Assembly: GCA_027492795.1 (NCBI GenBank)
Contig: JAPUEB010000020.1
Location: 22,930 to 86,929, forward strand
Origin: Chryseobacterium sp.
GTDB lineage: Bacteria; Bacteroidota; Bacteroidia; Flavobacteriales; Weeksellaceae
Direction of reading: 5' to 3'
DNA: 64,000 bases
Shown in pieces: positions 24,610 to 33,510 of the stretch. The position numbers and the translations under genes were made by a program. Position 1 is the stretch's first letter; each line of letters starts with the position of its first letter. The notes beneath the pieces are model-generated. The model searched no databases and was not told where the DNA came from. It saw only the letters and a list, made by a program, of their open reading frames with translations.

Positions 24610-27141
24610 ATGATTCATACTGAAATTATTCAGATTCTTACCAAGAAAACGCTTGGTCTTACCTTTGTACTATCTGCAGCAGCAATGGCTTTCGCTCAAC
24701 AAAAAGTAAATGTTAGCGGCAATATCGTAGATAAATCCAACAATCCTGTTCCCTACGCTTCTGTAAGTTTTGTACATAAGACTGACACAACATTAAGCGA
24801 TGCTTCATTAACAGACGAAAAAGGTCATTACACACTTTCATTGGCTCCCGGTAACTACACCGTAACCGTTGAAGCTATCGATTTTAAAAAAATTACCACT
24901 TCCAAGCAAATTACAGCTGCCGGAAACATCGGAAATATAACTGTGGAAGCCGAATCTTCATCTACGCTTACTCCCACCAAAGATATTGAAGGTGTTACCA
25001 TTACGGCACAAGCTACAAAAGCGTATCGCGTGGAACTTGACAAAAAAACATACGATGTAAACCAAGATTTAATAAGCAAAGGCGGAAATCTTCAGGATGT
25101 TTTGCAAAATGTACCTTCAGTTTCCGTAGATACAGACGGAACGGTTTCTATGCGCGGAAGCTCTAACGTGAGATTTTTGATCAATGGAAAACCTTCTGCA
25201 CTATTGGGAATTGATGACGGAGCAAACGCTTTACAGTCTATTCCTGCAGACCAAATTGACAAAATTGAAGTAATTACCAATCCTTCTTCCAAATACGAAG
25301 CGAGCGGAACTGCGGGAATTTTGAATATTATTTTGAAAAAAAATAAAAAGATTGGTTTCAATGGAAGTGTTACCGGCAGCATCGGATATCTACCGCAAAC
25401 TTCTTTAAACACCAACCTAAGCTGGAGAAAAGATAAAGCAACATTTTTTCTGAACGGAGGCGGTGGCTACAGAGAAAGCAAAGGAAAAAACACGAACGAT
25501 GCAATTTTCTACAATGCTAATTCTGTTTATCAAACACAAGAATCTCACCAAAATTCTGAAACAAACAGCTACAACAGAAATTACAACGGTACTGCAGGTT
25601 TGGTGTACGATTTTACGGATAAAACCTCTGCAAATGCTTCCATTACTTTAAGACGTTTTGATAGCGAAAGTGATGGTTTTGTAGATTCGCGTTTTGCATA
25701 TAATGGCATCAATGCAGGAAATACCAGTTTTCTTTATCCTCTTACCAAAAACAGAAACAGCATTGGACAAAATACCAACAATGCAATGCAGGGAGATTTC
25801 GGAATCGACCAAAAATTGGATGATAATGGACAAAATTTATCGGTTTCTTTAAGCCTTCAAAAAAATAATTCGGCAGGAAATTCTGTAATTGAAAAATACT
25901 ATAACGGTATTTTCAATGGTAAAGACAATGTGGATCAAAACACTGTTAATAAATCAATAGTCGGAAAAGTAGATTACGAAAAACCAATTGGCGAAAAATC
26001 TAAAATAGAAGCAGGTTACAGACTCGACAGAAATGTAAACGACTACGAATATTCTGTACTGAACGACGGCATCATTAATCCTGATTTCACCAGCGTTACC
26101 AATTACAAAGAAATGATAAATGCCATCTACGCACAATTCAAAAGTAGAATTGGTGAAAAAATTGGTTATCAAGTTGGTTTGAGGGATGAAATTTCAAAAA
26201 TTGATGTTGATTTCAGGAATTTGAGTGCAATTGAGCCTTCTATTAGAAAAAACTACAATAATATTTTCCCTACGGTATTTTTGAGCTACGATTTTTCAAA
26301 AAACAACCAACTTTTATTGAATTATACCAGAAGAATCGACAGACCGCGTTCTTGGTTCATGGTTCCATTCAATTCTTATAACGATAGCGATAATATTTTT
26401 ACGGGAAATCCGAATCTGAACCCTTCGTACATCAATTCTTATGAGTTGGGCTACAGCATTTCCAAAAAGAAATTTACGGTAAATCCTACAGTGTACTATC
26501 GTTTTACTGAAGATAATGTACAGATGACGAATATTTATAATGAGCAAAAATCAAGATTTGAAACCATGCCTTACAATATTGGTACAGAAAGCAGATACGG
26601 TTTGGATCTTAATTTCACCTACGATCCTTTTCCTTGGTTAAAACTTTTGGGTAGTGTAGACCTATTTGGATATGACAGCAATGGCTCTTTCACTTACAAC
26701 TATAATTTGAACGGAGTTCCGATGACCAGAACACTGTCTTACGAAGGTAACGGGTTTTCTACGAGAACGAGATTGACTACCACTTTTAGGCTCGACAAAA
26801 CTTTCAGCATGCAGTTCCAAGGTTTCTATCGTGGCGGACAAAAAACTGCTACCACGAAACAGGATCCAATGTATGCGCTGAATTTTGGAGCTACAAAAAC
26901 GATTTGGAACGGAAACGGAACGCTTGGTTTCAATATTCAAGATATTTTTGATACCCGAAACAGAACGTTCTACAGCTTCGGCGATAATTTTGAGAGAAAA
27001 TCTTATATGCAGTGGATGCCGAGACAGTTTTCTCTTTCTTTAACATACCGCTTCAAACAAGGCGATAAGGTGGATCAGCCAAAACGAAGAAGAGACATCA
27101 ACAATAACGAAAACGGAGGTGATGATATGCCGCCAATGTAA
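24610..27141 (+). CDS. TonB-dependent receptor family outer-membrane beta-barrel protein
   Basis: An 843-aa outer-membrane protein. After a signal peptide (ends AMAFAQ), residues about 33-115 form a carboxypeptidase-regulatory-like domain (GNIVDKSNNPVPYASVSF). About 140-240 is the plug, with SKGGNLQDVLQNVPSVSVDTDG and IEVITNPSSKYEASGTAGILNI. The rest is an OMP_b-brl_3-type barrel of aromatic strands. The tail is Asn/Asp-rich and ends DDMPPM. It probably takes up an oligomeric or chelated ligand. No SusD partner or regulator lies nearby, so the ligand is unknown. Confidence 0.93.
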   Translation: MIHTEIIQILTKKTLGLTFVLSAAAMAFAQQKVNVSGNIVDKSNNPVPYASVSFVHKTDTTLSDASLTDEKGHYTLSLAPGNYTVTVEAIDFKKITTSKQITAAGNIGNITVEAESSSTLTPTKDIEGVTITAQATKAYRVELDKKTYDVNQDLISKGGNLQDVLQNVPSVSVDTDGTVSMRGSSNVRFLINGKPSALLGIDDGANALQSIPADQIDKIEVITNPSSKYEASGTAGILNIILKKNKKIGFNGSVTGSIGYLPQTSLNTNLSWRKDKATFFLNGGGGYRESKGKNTNDAIFYNANSVYQTQESHQNSETNSYNRNYNGTAGLVYDFTDKTSANASITLRRFDSESDGFVDSRFAYNGINAGNTSFLYPLTKNRNSIGQNTNNAMQGDFGIDQKLDDNGQNLSVSLSLQKNNSAGNSVIEKYYNGIFNGKDNVDQNTVNKSIVGKVDYEKPIGEKSKIEAGYRLDRNVNDYEYSVLNDGIINPDFTSVTNYKEMINAIYAQFKSRIGEKIGYQVGLRDEISKIDVDFRNLSAIEPSIRKNYNNIFPTVFLSYDFSKNNQLLLNYTRRIDRPRSWFMVPFNSYNDSDNIFTGNPNLNPSYINSYELGYSISKKKFTVNPTVYYRFTEDNVQMTNIYNEQKSRFETMPYNIGTESRYGLDLNFTYDPFPWLKLLGSVDLFGYDSNGSFTYNYNLNGVPMTRTLSYEGNGFSTRTRLTTTFRLDKTFSMQFQGFYRGGQKTATTKQDPMYALNFGATKTIWNGNGTLGFNIQDIFDTRNRTFYSFGDNFERKSYMQWMPRQFSLSLTYRFKQGDKVDQPKRRRDINNNENGGDDMPPM

Positions 27142-27191
27142 TTTGAAGTACGAAGTACGAATTGCGAATTACGAATTACGAATTTTGAATC

Positions 27192-27225
27192 AAAAAAAAT
27201 CAGGAAAATTTTCCTGATTTTTTTT
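27192..27225. terminator. Bidirectional terminator: 34-bp perfect palindrome
   Basis: CAGGAAAATTTTCCTG is flanked by ATTTTTTTT on one side and its complement on the other. It ends the receptor transcript and is usable from either strand. Just before it lies a short GTACGAA/TTACGAA tandem repeat (27146-27185). Confidence 0.85.
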
Positions 27226-27283
27226 ATTATTTTTTTTGATGTTAAAGATATTTCACATGAATTTTCTTGACTTTTAGCTTTCT

Positions 27284-27339
27284 CATCCTCAAGCGACAAG
27301 TCGCATGAGGTTAACATAATGTCGCACTCCGCGCGAAAC
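27284..27339. repeat. 56-bp repeat containing GCGACAAGTCGC, copy 1
   Basis: CATCCTC...GCGACAAGTCGC...GAGGTTAAC...TCCGCGCGAAAC recurs in reverse orientation at 51033-51088 with few differences. It contains a 12-bp self-complementary core and is unusually G+C-rich for its surroundings. Confidence 0.8.
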
Positions 27340-27373
27340 AGCCTTTATAATAATAGTTTTCAATACATGACAA

Positions 27374-27399
27374 TTTTAAAACCACAAAAGTCACAAAAG
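27374..27399. repeat. AACCACAAAAGTCACAAAAG repeat, single arm
   Basis: Matches one arm of the large palindrome at 50522-50668. It is a solo fragment of that family. Confidence 0.65.
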
Positions 27400-27496
27400 T
27401 TTAAAAGTTTAAAAATAAACTTGTTAAAGGAAAAATAAGATTTCCGTGCAGGCTTTTTTCAATTTATAAAAAACTTTTGTTTGAGAATTTTCAGAT

Positions 27497-28519
27497 TTAA
27501 GAATCTTGTCTTTTCTCCAAATACTTTTGCCATTCCCAAGTGGTTCGTAAAGCCTCTTGCAAAGAAGTATCTGCTTTCCAGCCGAGTTCTTTTTCGGCTT
27601 TGTCTGCATTTGCGTAAGCAATGGTAATATCTCCTGCTCTACGGTCGCAAATTTGGTAAGGAACAGCTACATTATTGGCTTTTTCATATGCTTCAACAAC
27701 TTCCAAAACAGAAGAACCTTTTCCGGTTCCTAGGTTGTAAATGTCGATTACTGTTTCCGCTTTTTCTGCAATTAATTTTTTCAGGGCGGCAACGTGAGCT
27801 TTCGCCAAATCTACCACATAGATATAATCGCGAATTGCGGTTCCATCGGGAGTTGGATAGTCATTGCCCCAAACCGAAAGTTTTTCACGAATTCCGGCGG
27901 CAGTTTGTGTAACGTAAGGAATTAAGTTGTTTGGAATTCCGAGTGGAAGTTCTCCTAATTTTGCGGAAGGGTGCGCTCCTATTGGGTTGAAATACCTCAA
28001 CAAAGAAATTTTTTTGTGATAAGCTGTCGCAAAATCTTTCAGAATTTCTTCGCCCATCTGTTTGGTTTTTCCATAGGAAGATTCGGGGGTTTTTAGCGGC
28101 GTATTTTCGTCAATGGGCATTTCATCAGCCTGTCCGTAAACGGTACATGATGAGCTGAAAATAAAGTTGGTGATATTTCTGTCTTTAAATTCCTGTAAAA
28201 TATTGATTAATGAAAAAAGGTTGTTTTCATAATAATCCAAAGGTTTTTCCTGACTCTCTCCTACTGCTTTGAAAGCCGCAAAGTTGATGCATCCTTGGAT
28301 TTTATGGGCATCAAAAACCTGTTTCAGCAGTTCTTTTCGTTTTAAATCAAAGGGATAGAAAAATGGTTTTTTTCCGGAAACATCTTCAATATTGTTTAAA
28401 ATAAATTTTTCGGAATTAGAGAGGTCATCTACAATTACTACCTCAAAATCATTATTCAAAAGTTCCACCACCGTATGCGAACCAATGTAGCCGAGACCAC
28501 CTGTAACAAGTATTGCCAT
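27497..28519 (-). CDS. galE: UDP-glucose 4-epimerase
   Basis: A 340-aa extended SDR enzyme of normal GalE length. The NAD motif is GGLGYIGSHTVVEL at residues 7-20. Next come the catalytic SSSCTVYG and YGKTK (YxxxK) motifs, then RYFNPIGAHPSAKLGE and the substrate loop VWGNDYPTPDGTAIRDYI. It interconverts UDP-glucose and UDP-galactose for surface polysaccharides or galactose use. It is transcribed alone; a TACCTTTG box lies at 28536-28543. Confidence 0.97.
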   Translation of the reverse strand: MAILVTGGLGYIGSHTVVELLNNDFEVVIVDDLSNSEKFILNNIEDVSGKKPFFYPFDLKRKELLKQVFDAHKIQGCINFAAFKAVGESQEKPLDYYENNLFSLINILQEFKDRNITNFIFSSSCTVYGQADEMPIDENTPLKTPESSYGKTKQMGEEILKDFATAYHKKISLLRYFNPIGAHPSAKLGELPLGIPNNLIPYVTQTAAGIREKLSVWGNDYPTPDGTAIRDYIYVVDLAKAHVAALKKLIAEKAETVIDIYNLGTGKGSSVLEVVEAYEKANNVAVPYQICDRRAGDITIAYANADKAEKELGWKADTSLQEALRTTWEWQKYLEKRQDS

Positions 28520-28535
28520 TAATAATTACTTTTCG

Positions 28536-28543
28536 CAAAGGTA
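28536..28543 (-). promoter_or_regulatory. -7 box TACCTTTG for galE
   Basis: A TAnnTTTG match 17 bp before the start codon. The remainder of the 363-bp gap (28520-28882) is AT-rich, with only the terminator of the next gene recognised. Confidence 0.45.
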
Positions 28544-28825
28544 CTAAAAAAGAAGCGCTTGAATGAATCAAACACTTCTCCAAAAAAAATAAAAAAATTG
28601 AAAAAAATTACTTCTCCATCATTATACCTCTTCTTTTGATTGAATTACATGGTTTTTACAGTTTCAAATATAGAAAAAATTTTTGAAATACATATACGTA
28701 TTTTTACCTATTTTTTAAAATTTATGTTACATATTCACAAAAAATAAATTTATAGTGAATACACATGGGCAAATAGCAATATTTTCATTAATTTATTTTA
28801 AAACTTAAACCGTACAAAACAAACA

Positions 28826-28853
28826 TAAAAATGACCGAGATTTCTCTCGGCCA
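28826..28853 (-). terminator. Terminator of the T9SS repeat-protein gene
   Basis: A GCCGAGA/TCTCGGT stem around GAA, followed on the minus strand by a T-rich stretch downstream of the stop codon. Confidence 0.7.
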
Positions 28854-28882
28854 CTCCCTAAAAACTAATAATGAAAACATTA

Positions 28883-30958
28883 TTATTTTTTGATCACTTT
28901 CACTATTTTGGTTTCTTTTGTAGTGAAGATTCTCAATATATACATGGTTTGTGGTAAATCTCGCACTTCTAACTGGTATTTTCTATTATTCACCTTTCTT
29001 TCCAGAACTTTTTGTCCGCTGCCTGCGTAAAGCTCTATCTTCAAGATTTCGTCGTCAGATTCCACATTTAATACATCTGTTACCGGAATTGGGTACACCT
29101 TGAAGTTGGATTTCACAGTTTCTACGGTTCCCATACATGCAATCTGCGTAACTGTTACGCCCAATCTGCTTGTACTTTCGCAAGAATTTGCAGTTTGAGT
29201 AGCATAATAGGTTTGTCCGCTTACCAATAATGTTGAGTTTGGTAAAACATTGCCGTTAGTTGCCGCATCATACCATTGAACATTGCTTCCGCTTACTACC
29301 AAATCTGCGAGAGTTTGTCCTGGACAGAAGTTTTGTGCAGTATTTCCTGTAGGTGAAGCAGTATTGGTAACTGTTGCCGTAACTGCTGTTCTTCCGGAGT
29401 TGCACGTTCCATTATCCGTTTCTACATAATAAGTGGTAGAAGTAGAAATACTTGGTGTAGTGAAACTTGTTCCTGTTCCTAATGCAGTTCCTCCTGTAGC
29501 ATTTGCAAACCAACTGATGGTTCCTGCAGACGCCGCCGCTCCTAAAGTTACCGTTCCTGCACCGCAGCGTGAAGCTGGTGTGGTGGAAGTAATTGTTGGA
29601 ACTGTATTTACCGTAATCGTAACTGCGGTTCTGGTAGAGCTGCAACCTGCTGTAGTGGTAGTTCCCACGTAGTAGGTAGTAGTAGCACTTACACTTGGCG
29701 AATAACTGCTTCCCGAAGCTAGCCAGTTTCCTCCTGTTGCTGCATCATACCAATTTACTGTTCCCGCACTTGCAACCGCCGAAATTGTGGCTGTTCCTGC
29801 GCCACAACGAGTTGCCGGTGTGGTGGAAGTGATGGTAGGAATTTCATTAATAACAGCCTTTATTTCTATTCTGTTAGAAACACAACCTGCAGCAGAAGTT
29901 GTTTCTGCGTAGTAGGAAGTTGTAGCTGTTAAACTTGGAGTAGTATAAGTTGTGCCTGTAGATAATTCTGTACCTCCTGTTGCTGCATCATACCACTTCA
30001 CAGTTCCTGCGCTTGGGTTGGCTGTTAAGGTTACCGTTCCTGCACCGCATCTTGCCACATCGCTACCAGAAATGGTTGGAATTGGATTTACAGTAGCTAC
30101 AACCGCAGTTCTTGTACTTGCTGTACAACCGTTGAATGCTTCTGCATAATACGTAGTTGTTGTAGAAATACTTGGTGTTGTAAAACTGTTTCCTGTGTAC
30201 AGTAACGTTCCTCCTGTAGATGCAGAATACCATTTGATCGTTCCGGAGTTTGGTGTGGCGGAAATGGTTACCGTTCCTGATCCACATCTTGATCCTGGTG
30301 TTGTTGAGGAAATGGTAGCCGTAGCATTTACTTTAATGTAATTGGTTTTGGTTATCACATCTTCTCCATCAATATTTTTCGCTTTCAGCGTTACAGAGTA
30401 TGTTCCGGCTGTTGCATATTTCACGACAGGGTTTTGGCTGTACATGGTAGATGGACTTACAAAAGTTCCGCCTGTTACCGTCCATTCCCAAGCTACCGCG
30501 TTAGTTGAAGCATCGGTAAATGTTACATTTTGGTTTACACAAATTTCAACAGGTGTTCCCGTGAAATCTGCTACAGGAAGTACGATTGCACAGTTTTGTT
30601 GCTTACTCATACTGCTGCCGTCTCCACTTCCCCCGAAATAGGTGTAAAACTGTGGCGGATCTGCGCATACTCCGTACATTTTTGTATCTACAGAAGCACC
30701 ATCGTTGACTCCTCCCATGTAAGCATAGCTACCGGGAGCAAAACCGCATGTTGTATAGATTATAGTATTTGCTGAAGCTCCATCTGCAATTCCTCCTGTG
30801 TAGGCGTATTGTCCGGGAGCGAATCCACAAGTAAGGTTGGTCACCTCAGATTGCGAATTTCCATCTGCAGAACCGCCATTATACTGGCCGTAAAGCAAAC
30901 TGCTGAATATACTTAAAATGAATACAACTGTTCTATTATATTTTTTAGTTGATATCAT
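28883..30958 (-). CDS. T9SS-secreted surface protein with GGxxDGxS, PKD and Ig-like repeats
   Basis: A 691-aa exported protein. After the signal peptide (ends LLYGQ) come four copies of a YxGGxxDGxS motif at about residues 26-115, spaced by CGFAPG-like linkers. A PKD domain covers about 130-210, then four ~80-residue Ig-like repeats (RCGAGTVT...IxWYDAATGGT...TTYY) and a fifth, diverged CHU_C-like one. The C-terminal ~75 residues form a type A sorting domain (FKVYPIPVTDVLNV ... KIVKVIKK). It is probably a cell-surface adhesin or scaffold, encoded 67 bp downstream of the FGE-fold gene. Confidence 0.9.
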   Translation of the reverse strand: MISTKKYNRTVVFILSIFSSLLYGQYNGGSADGNSQSEVTNLTCGFAPGQYAYTGGIADGASANTIIYTTCGFAPGSYAYMGGVNDGASVDTKMYGVCADPPQFYTYFGGSGDGSSMSKQQNCAIVLPVADFTGTPVEICVNQNVTFTDASTNAVAWEWTVTGGTFVSPSTMYSQNPVVKYATAGTYSVTLKAKNIDGEDVITKTNYIKVNATATISSTTPGSRCGSGTVTISATPNSGTIKWYSASTGGTLLYTGNSFTTPSISTTTTYYAEAFNGCTASTRTAVVATVNPIPTISGSDVARCGAGTVTLTANPSAGTVKWYDAATGGTELSTGTTYTTPSLTATTSYYAETTSAAGCVSNRIEIKAVINEIPTITSTTPATRCGAGTATISAVASAGTVNWYDAATGGNWLASGSSYSPSVSATTTYYVGTTTTAGCSSTRTAVTITVNTVPTITSTTPASRCGAGTVTLGAAASAGTISWFANATGGTALGTGTSFTTPSISTSTTYYVETDNGTCNSGRTAVTATVTNTASPTGNTAQNFCPGQTLADLVVSGSNVQWYDAATNGNVLPNSTLLVSGQTYYATQTANSCESTSRLGVTVTQIACMGTVETVKSNFKVYPIPVTDVLNVESDDEILKIELYAGSGQKVLERKVNNRKYQLEVRDLPQTMYILRIFTTKETKIVKVIKK

Positions 30959-31025
30959 CTTTTAGATTTTTTATTAATAATTAAAAATTTGTACACAGAA
31001 ACTGTGTTGTAAATCTAAATTGATG

Positions 31026-32489
31026 TTATCTCACACCTCTCCCACCATAATCATAAGATCTGGCAAAAAGAGTGCTATATATATTAATTCTATCTGATGT
31101 TCTGGCGTAACTTGCGCTATTATAATAGCTGCTTCCTCTTACTGTTGCACCGCTTCCGTCTGTATTATTTGGCCATGAAGCTTGGTCTGCAAATCCTGTA
31201 GATGAGAGTGTACCATCACCCAAGTTTCCTGTAAAAGCTACTCCATCTGGAGTTGCCGAACCCACAGCTCTTTCCCAAACGTTTCCACCCAATTCCATAG
31301 CGCCATAAAAGCCTGCTCCTGCAGAAAGTCTTCCTGATGCACTGGTTGCAAAGATACCTGTTCTAAGAGGTCCTACCGTTGATGCAGGATTACCTTGATT
31401 AATTGCACACATACCGTTATTTACTGTAGTAGATGATACTTCTGTTGCTAATTTTGCGTTGGTAATATTTGAACTGTTTGTTTGAGTTATTTCTGTACTT
31501 CCCCATGGATATTCTCCTGGAATCATTGCAAGTGGACCTCTTGCCGCTTTTTCAAACTCCATTTCTGTCATGGGTCTTAAAGCAGCCCAATCCAAGTATG
31601 CAGCTAAATCTGCCCAACTCATTCCGTTCATTGCTACATTTTGTCCATCATTTGAGCTGTTAGGAGTTCCTGGTGTTGCATCACAACCAAAAACTGCAGG
31701 AATTGCTCCATTTGAACCGGGTGTTACTATTGCAATACCGTTTCTGAACTGGTAAGTTGTGCCTGTCCACATCGCAAAAGTTCCTGCTGCACTTATTGGA
31801 TCTGTAACAACTCTATTTTTTTGTTGCGTGAATGTTAGAGAATTTAAAAAATCAACATATTGTTCCTGTGAAATTTCATATTTCATCATATAAAATGCGT
31901 TGTATCCCATTGGAAAAGTTTGCGGAACGTCTGCTGTGTAAGGTCCCAATTCAGTAGTCGTTAAACCATTGCTTTGTGCTGTAGCATCTATAGTTCTTGG
32001 CGTATAAGAATAAGAGCTTGTTCCGTCTCCCAATTTGTAATTTCCTTGTGGAACATTCACCATCTCAATTCCATATACTTTGTAGTTGTTGGAAGTTCCG
32101 GAAACTGTAGACATCTTCAAAGTGATAGAGGTGGAAGCTACATTTCCGCCACCAACTGCACTTCTTCTAATAAAAACGCCTTTTCCATCCGTAACAGGAT
32201 CTACTTGAAGTGGTGAAGCTGCGGTGTGATCCGCTGTAAGAGTACTTAAATTAGCATGAGCCCAAAGTTTAGTATTACAATCCTGATATTTAATAAATAC
32301 CCAAACTGCATCCCAATTTGCAGGAGCAGCACTTGCGTTCCAAGAGTTTTCCCAACTGATGTTGAAGGTGATGTTGCTTCCGGATACCGAAGTTCCAGTA
32401 ATTTGCACGTTGTTCGCCTTTACTGTAGCGATTCCCATGATTACCATGGCTGTAACAAAAACTTTTGTTAAGAGTTGTTGTGTTTTCAT
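31026..32489 (-). CDS. Formylglycine-generating-enzyme-fold (SUMF1/EgtB/PvdO family) exported protein
   Basis: A 487-aa exported protein (signal ends ATVKA). Residues about 25-160 look like a beta-sandwich (ISWENSWNASAAPANWDAVWVFIKY). From about 195 there is an FGE-sulfatase domain: FYMMKYEISQEQYVDFLNSL, GMSWADLAAYLDWAALRPMTEMEFEKAARG, GGNVWERAVG, ending TSDRINIYSTLFARSYDYGGRGVR. I see no paired active-site cysteines of true FGE, so a structural or binding role like GldJ/GldK is likelier. It probably shares a transcript with the T9SS repeat protein. Confidence 0.85.
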   Translation of the reverse strand: MKTQQLLTKVFVTAMVIMGIATVKANNVQITGTSVSGSNITFNISWENSWNASAAPANWDAVWVFIKYQDCNTKLWAHANLSTLTADHTAASPLQVDPVTDGKGVFIRRSAVGGGNVASTSITLKMSTVSGTSNNYKVYGIEMVNVPQGNYKLGDGTSSYSYTPRTIDATAQSNGLTTTELGPYTADVPQTFPMGYNAFYMMKYEISQEQYVDFLNSLTFTQQKNRVVTDPISAAGTFAMWTGTTYQFRNGIAIVTPGSNGAIPAVFGCDATPGTPNSSNDGQNVAMNGMSWADLAAYLDWAALRPMTEMEFEKAARGPLAMIPGEYPWGSTEITQTNSSNITNAKLATEVSSTTVNNGMCAINQGNPASTVGPLRTGIFATSASGRLSAGAGFYGAMELGGNVWERAVGSATPDGVAFTGNLGDGTLSSTGFADQASWPNNTDGSGATVRGSSYYNSASYARTSDRINIYSTLFARSYDYGGRGVR

Positions 32490-32637
32490 TTTAAAAAAAT
32501 TTTAAGGTTAGTATTAAGGTTTTATATTGATTTGTGTTTCACAAAGAGATAATTGTAGAATTCGATAGCGATTTTTGTGAAGAATTTGTTCAGGTAATTC
32601 ATGGTTATAATTTTCCCCAAAGTTATTTCGTGCATAC

Positions 32638-32668
32638 AAAAAAAATATACCCTGAATTGGGTATATTT
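32638..32668 (-). terminator. Terminator of the first LuxR-type regulator gene
   Basis: A 10-bp perfect stem AAATATACCC/GGGTATATTT, with a run of Ts on the minus strand. Confidence 0.75.
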
Positions 32669-32737
32669 CGATTATTTTTAATGCGAAAAATAGAGTGTTT
32701 ATCGAGTTGCTCTACATTGAGTTGCTCAAAAAAAAAA

Positions 32738-33379
32738 CTAGATGTCTTCCAAAAGGTTCATTTCGTTTACCAACTGTATCAATCGGGGTAAACTGTGGGC
32801 TTCTGTTTTACGGTAGATGTTTTTGCGGTGCGTTTCTACAGTAGATTCGGAGATGAAGAGTTTTTCTGAAATTTGCTTGTTGGTAAAACCTGCTACCATA
32901 AGTGCTACGATTTCTTTTTCTCTGGCAGAAAGTTTTATGTCAGGATAATCAATAATTCTTTTTTTGAAATCCGAAAGCGCTTTCGCGGCTTCATCAGATA
33001 GGTGAAAATAGCCTAAACTCACGTCCTTTAGTGCTTCTGCAAGTTCTTTTCTGTTAATTTTTTTGGAAAGATAACCTTCTACACCTATTTTCTCTATCAA
33101 ATCATAAACTACTTTTGCTTCGCAGTTCATAGAAAGAATAATGATTTTTACTTCCGGAAACTCTTTTTTTAAAATTTTAGAACATTCTACACCATTTATT
33201 GTAGGCATCATCAAGTCCATCAACACCACATCCGGAACTATTTTTTTGTTTCTAATATCGTTTAAAAACTCATAACCATCGTTATAGGTCTTTAGGATTT
33301 CGATGTTTTTCTCGAAACTCAAAAGCATTTCCAAGCCTTCAATGATGATGTTGTGATCGTCTATTATTACAGTTTTCAT
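32738..33379 (-). CDS. NarL/FixJ-type response regulator with LuxR DNA-binding domain
   Basis: A 213-aa regulator. The receiver domain (residues 1-120) has acidic D7-D8 and the phosphoacceptor D55 in VVLMDLMMP, and a conserved Lys in YLSKK. The LuxR-type helix-turn-helix is at about 148-205 (LSAREKEIVALMVAGFTNKQISEKLFISESTVETHRKNI). Phosphorylation presumably controls DNA binding. It lies 131 bp after a TPR histidine kinase on the same strand, its probable partner. The gap holds tandem CCATTAACCATT and TTTAAAGTTTAA words (33385-33505). Confidence 0.92.
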   Translation of the reverse strand: MKTVIIDDHNIIIEGLEMLLSFEKNIEILKTYNDGYEFLNDIRNKKIVPDVVLMDLMMPTINGVECSKILKKEFPEVKIIILSMNCEAKVVYDLIEKIGVEGYLSKKINRKELAEALKDVSLGYFHLSDEAAKALSDFKKRIIDYPDIKLSAREKEIVALMVAGFTNKQISEKLFISESTVETHRKNIYRKTEAHSLPRLIQLVNEMNLLEDI

Positions 33380-33510
33380 ATTTTTAGTTTCGGGATTCGG
33401 GTTTAGGGTTTCGCGTTTAAAGTTTAAAGTTCCAAGTTTAAAGTTTAAGATATTAACTTAAAATTCACCATTAACCATTAACCATTCACCAATTCACTAT
33501 TCACAGTTCT

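Noticed and set aside
28883..30958. Overlapping plus-strand ORFs in the T9SS gene as real genes
   Set aside because: They are shadows of a repetitive Thr/Ser/Gly-rich coding sequence and have no promoters, start signals or recognisable motifs.
31026..32489. A true formylglycine-generating enzyme serving a sulfatase
   Set aside because: No obvious catalytic cysteine pair and no sulfatase gene nearby.
33385..33505. Tandem CCATTAACCATT and TTTAAAGTTTAA words as a CRISPR array or iteron origin
   Set aside because: Units are too short and irregular, with no spacers. They resemble common Bacteroidota low-complexity filler.
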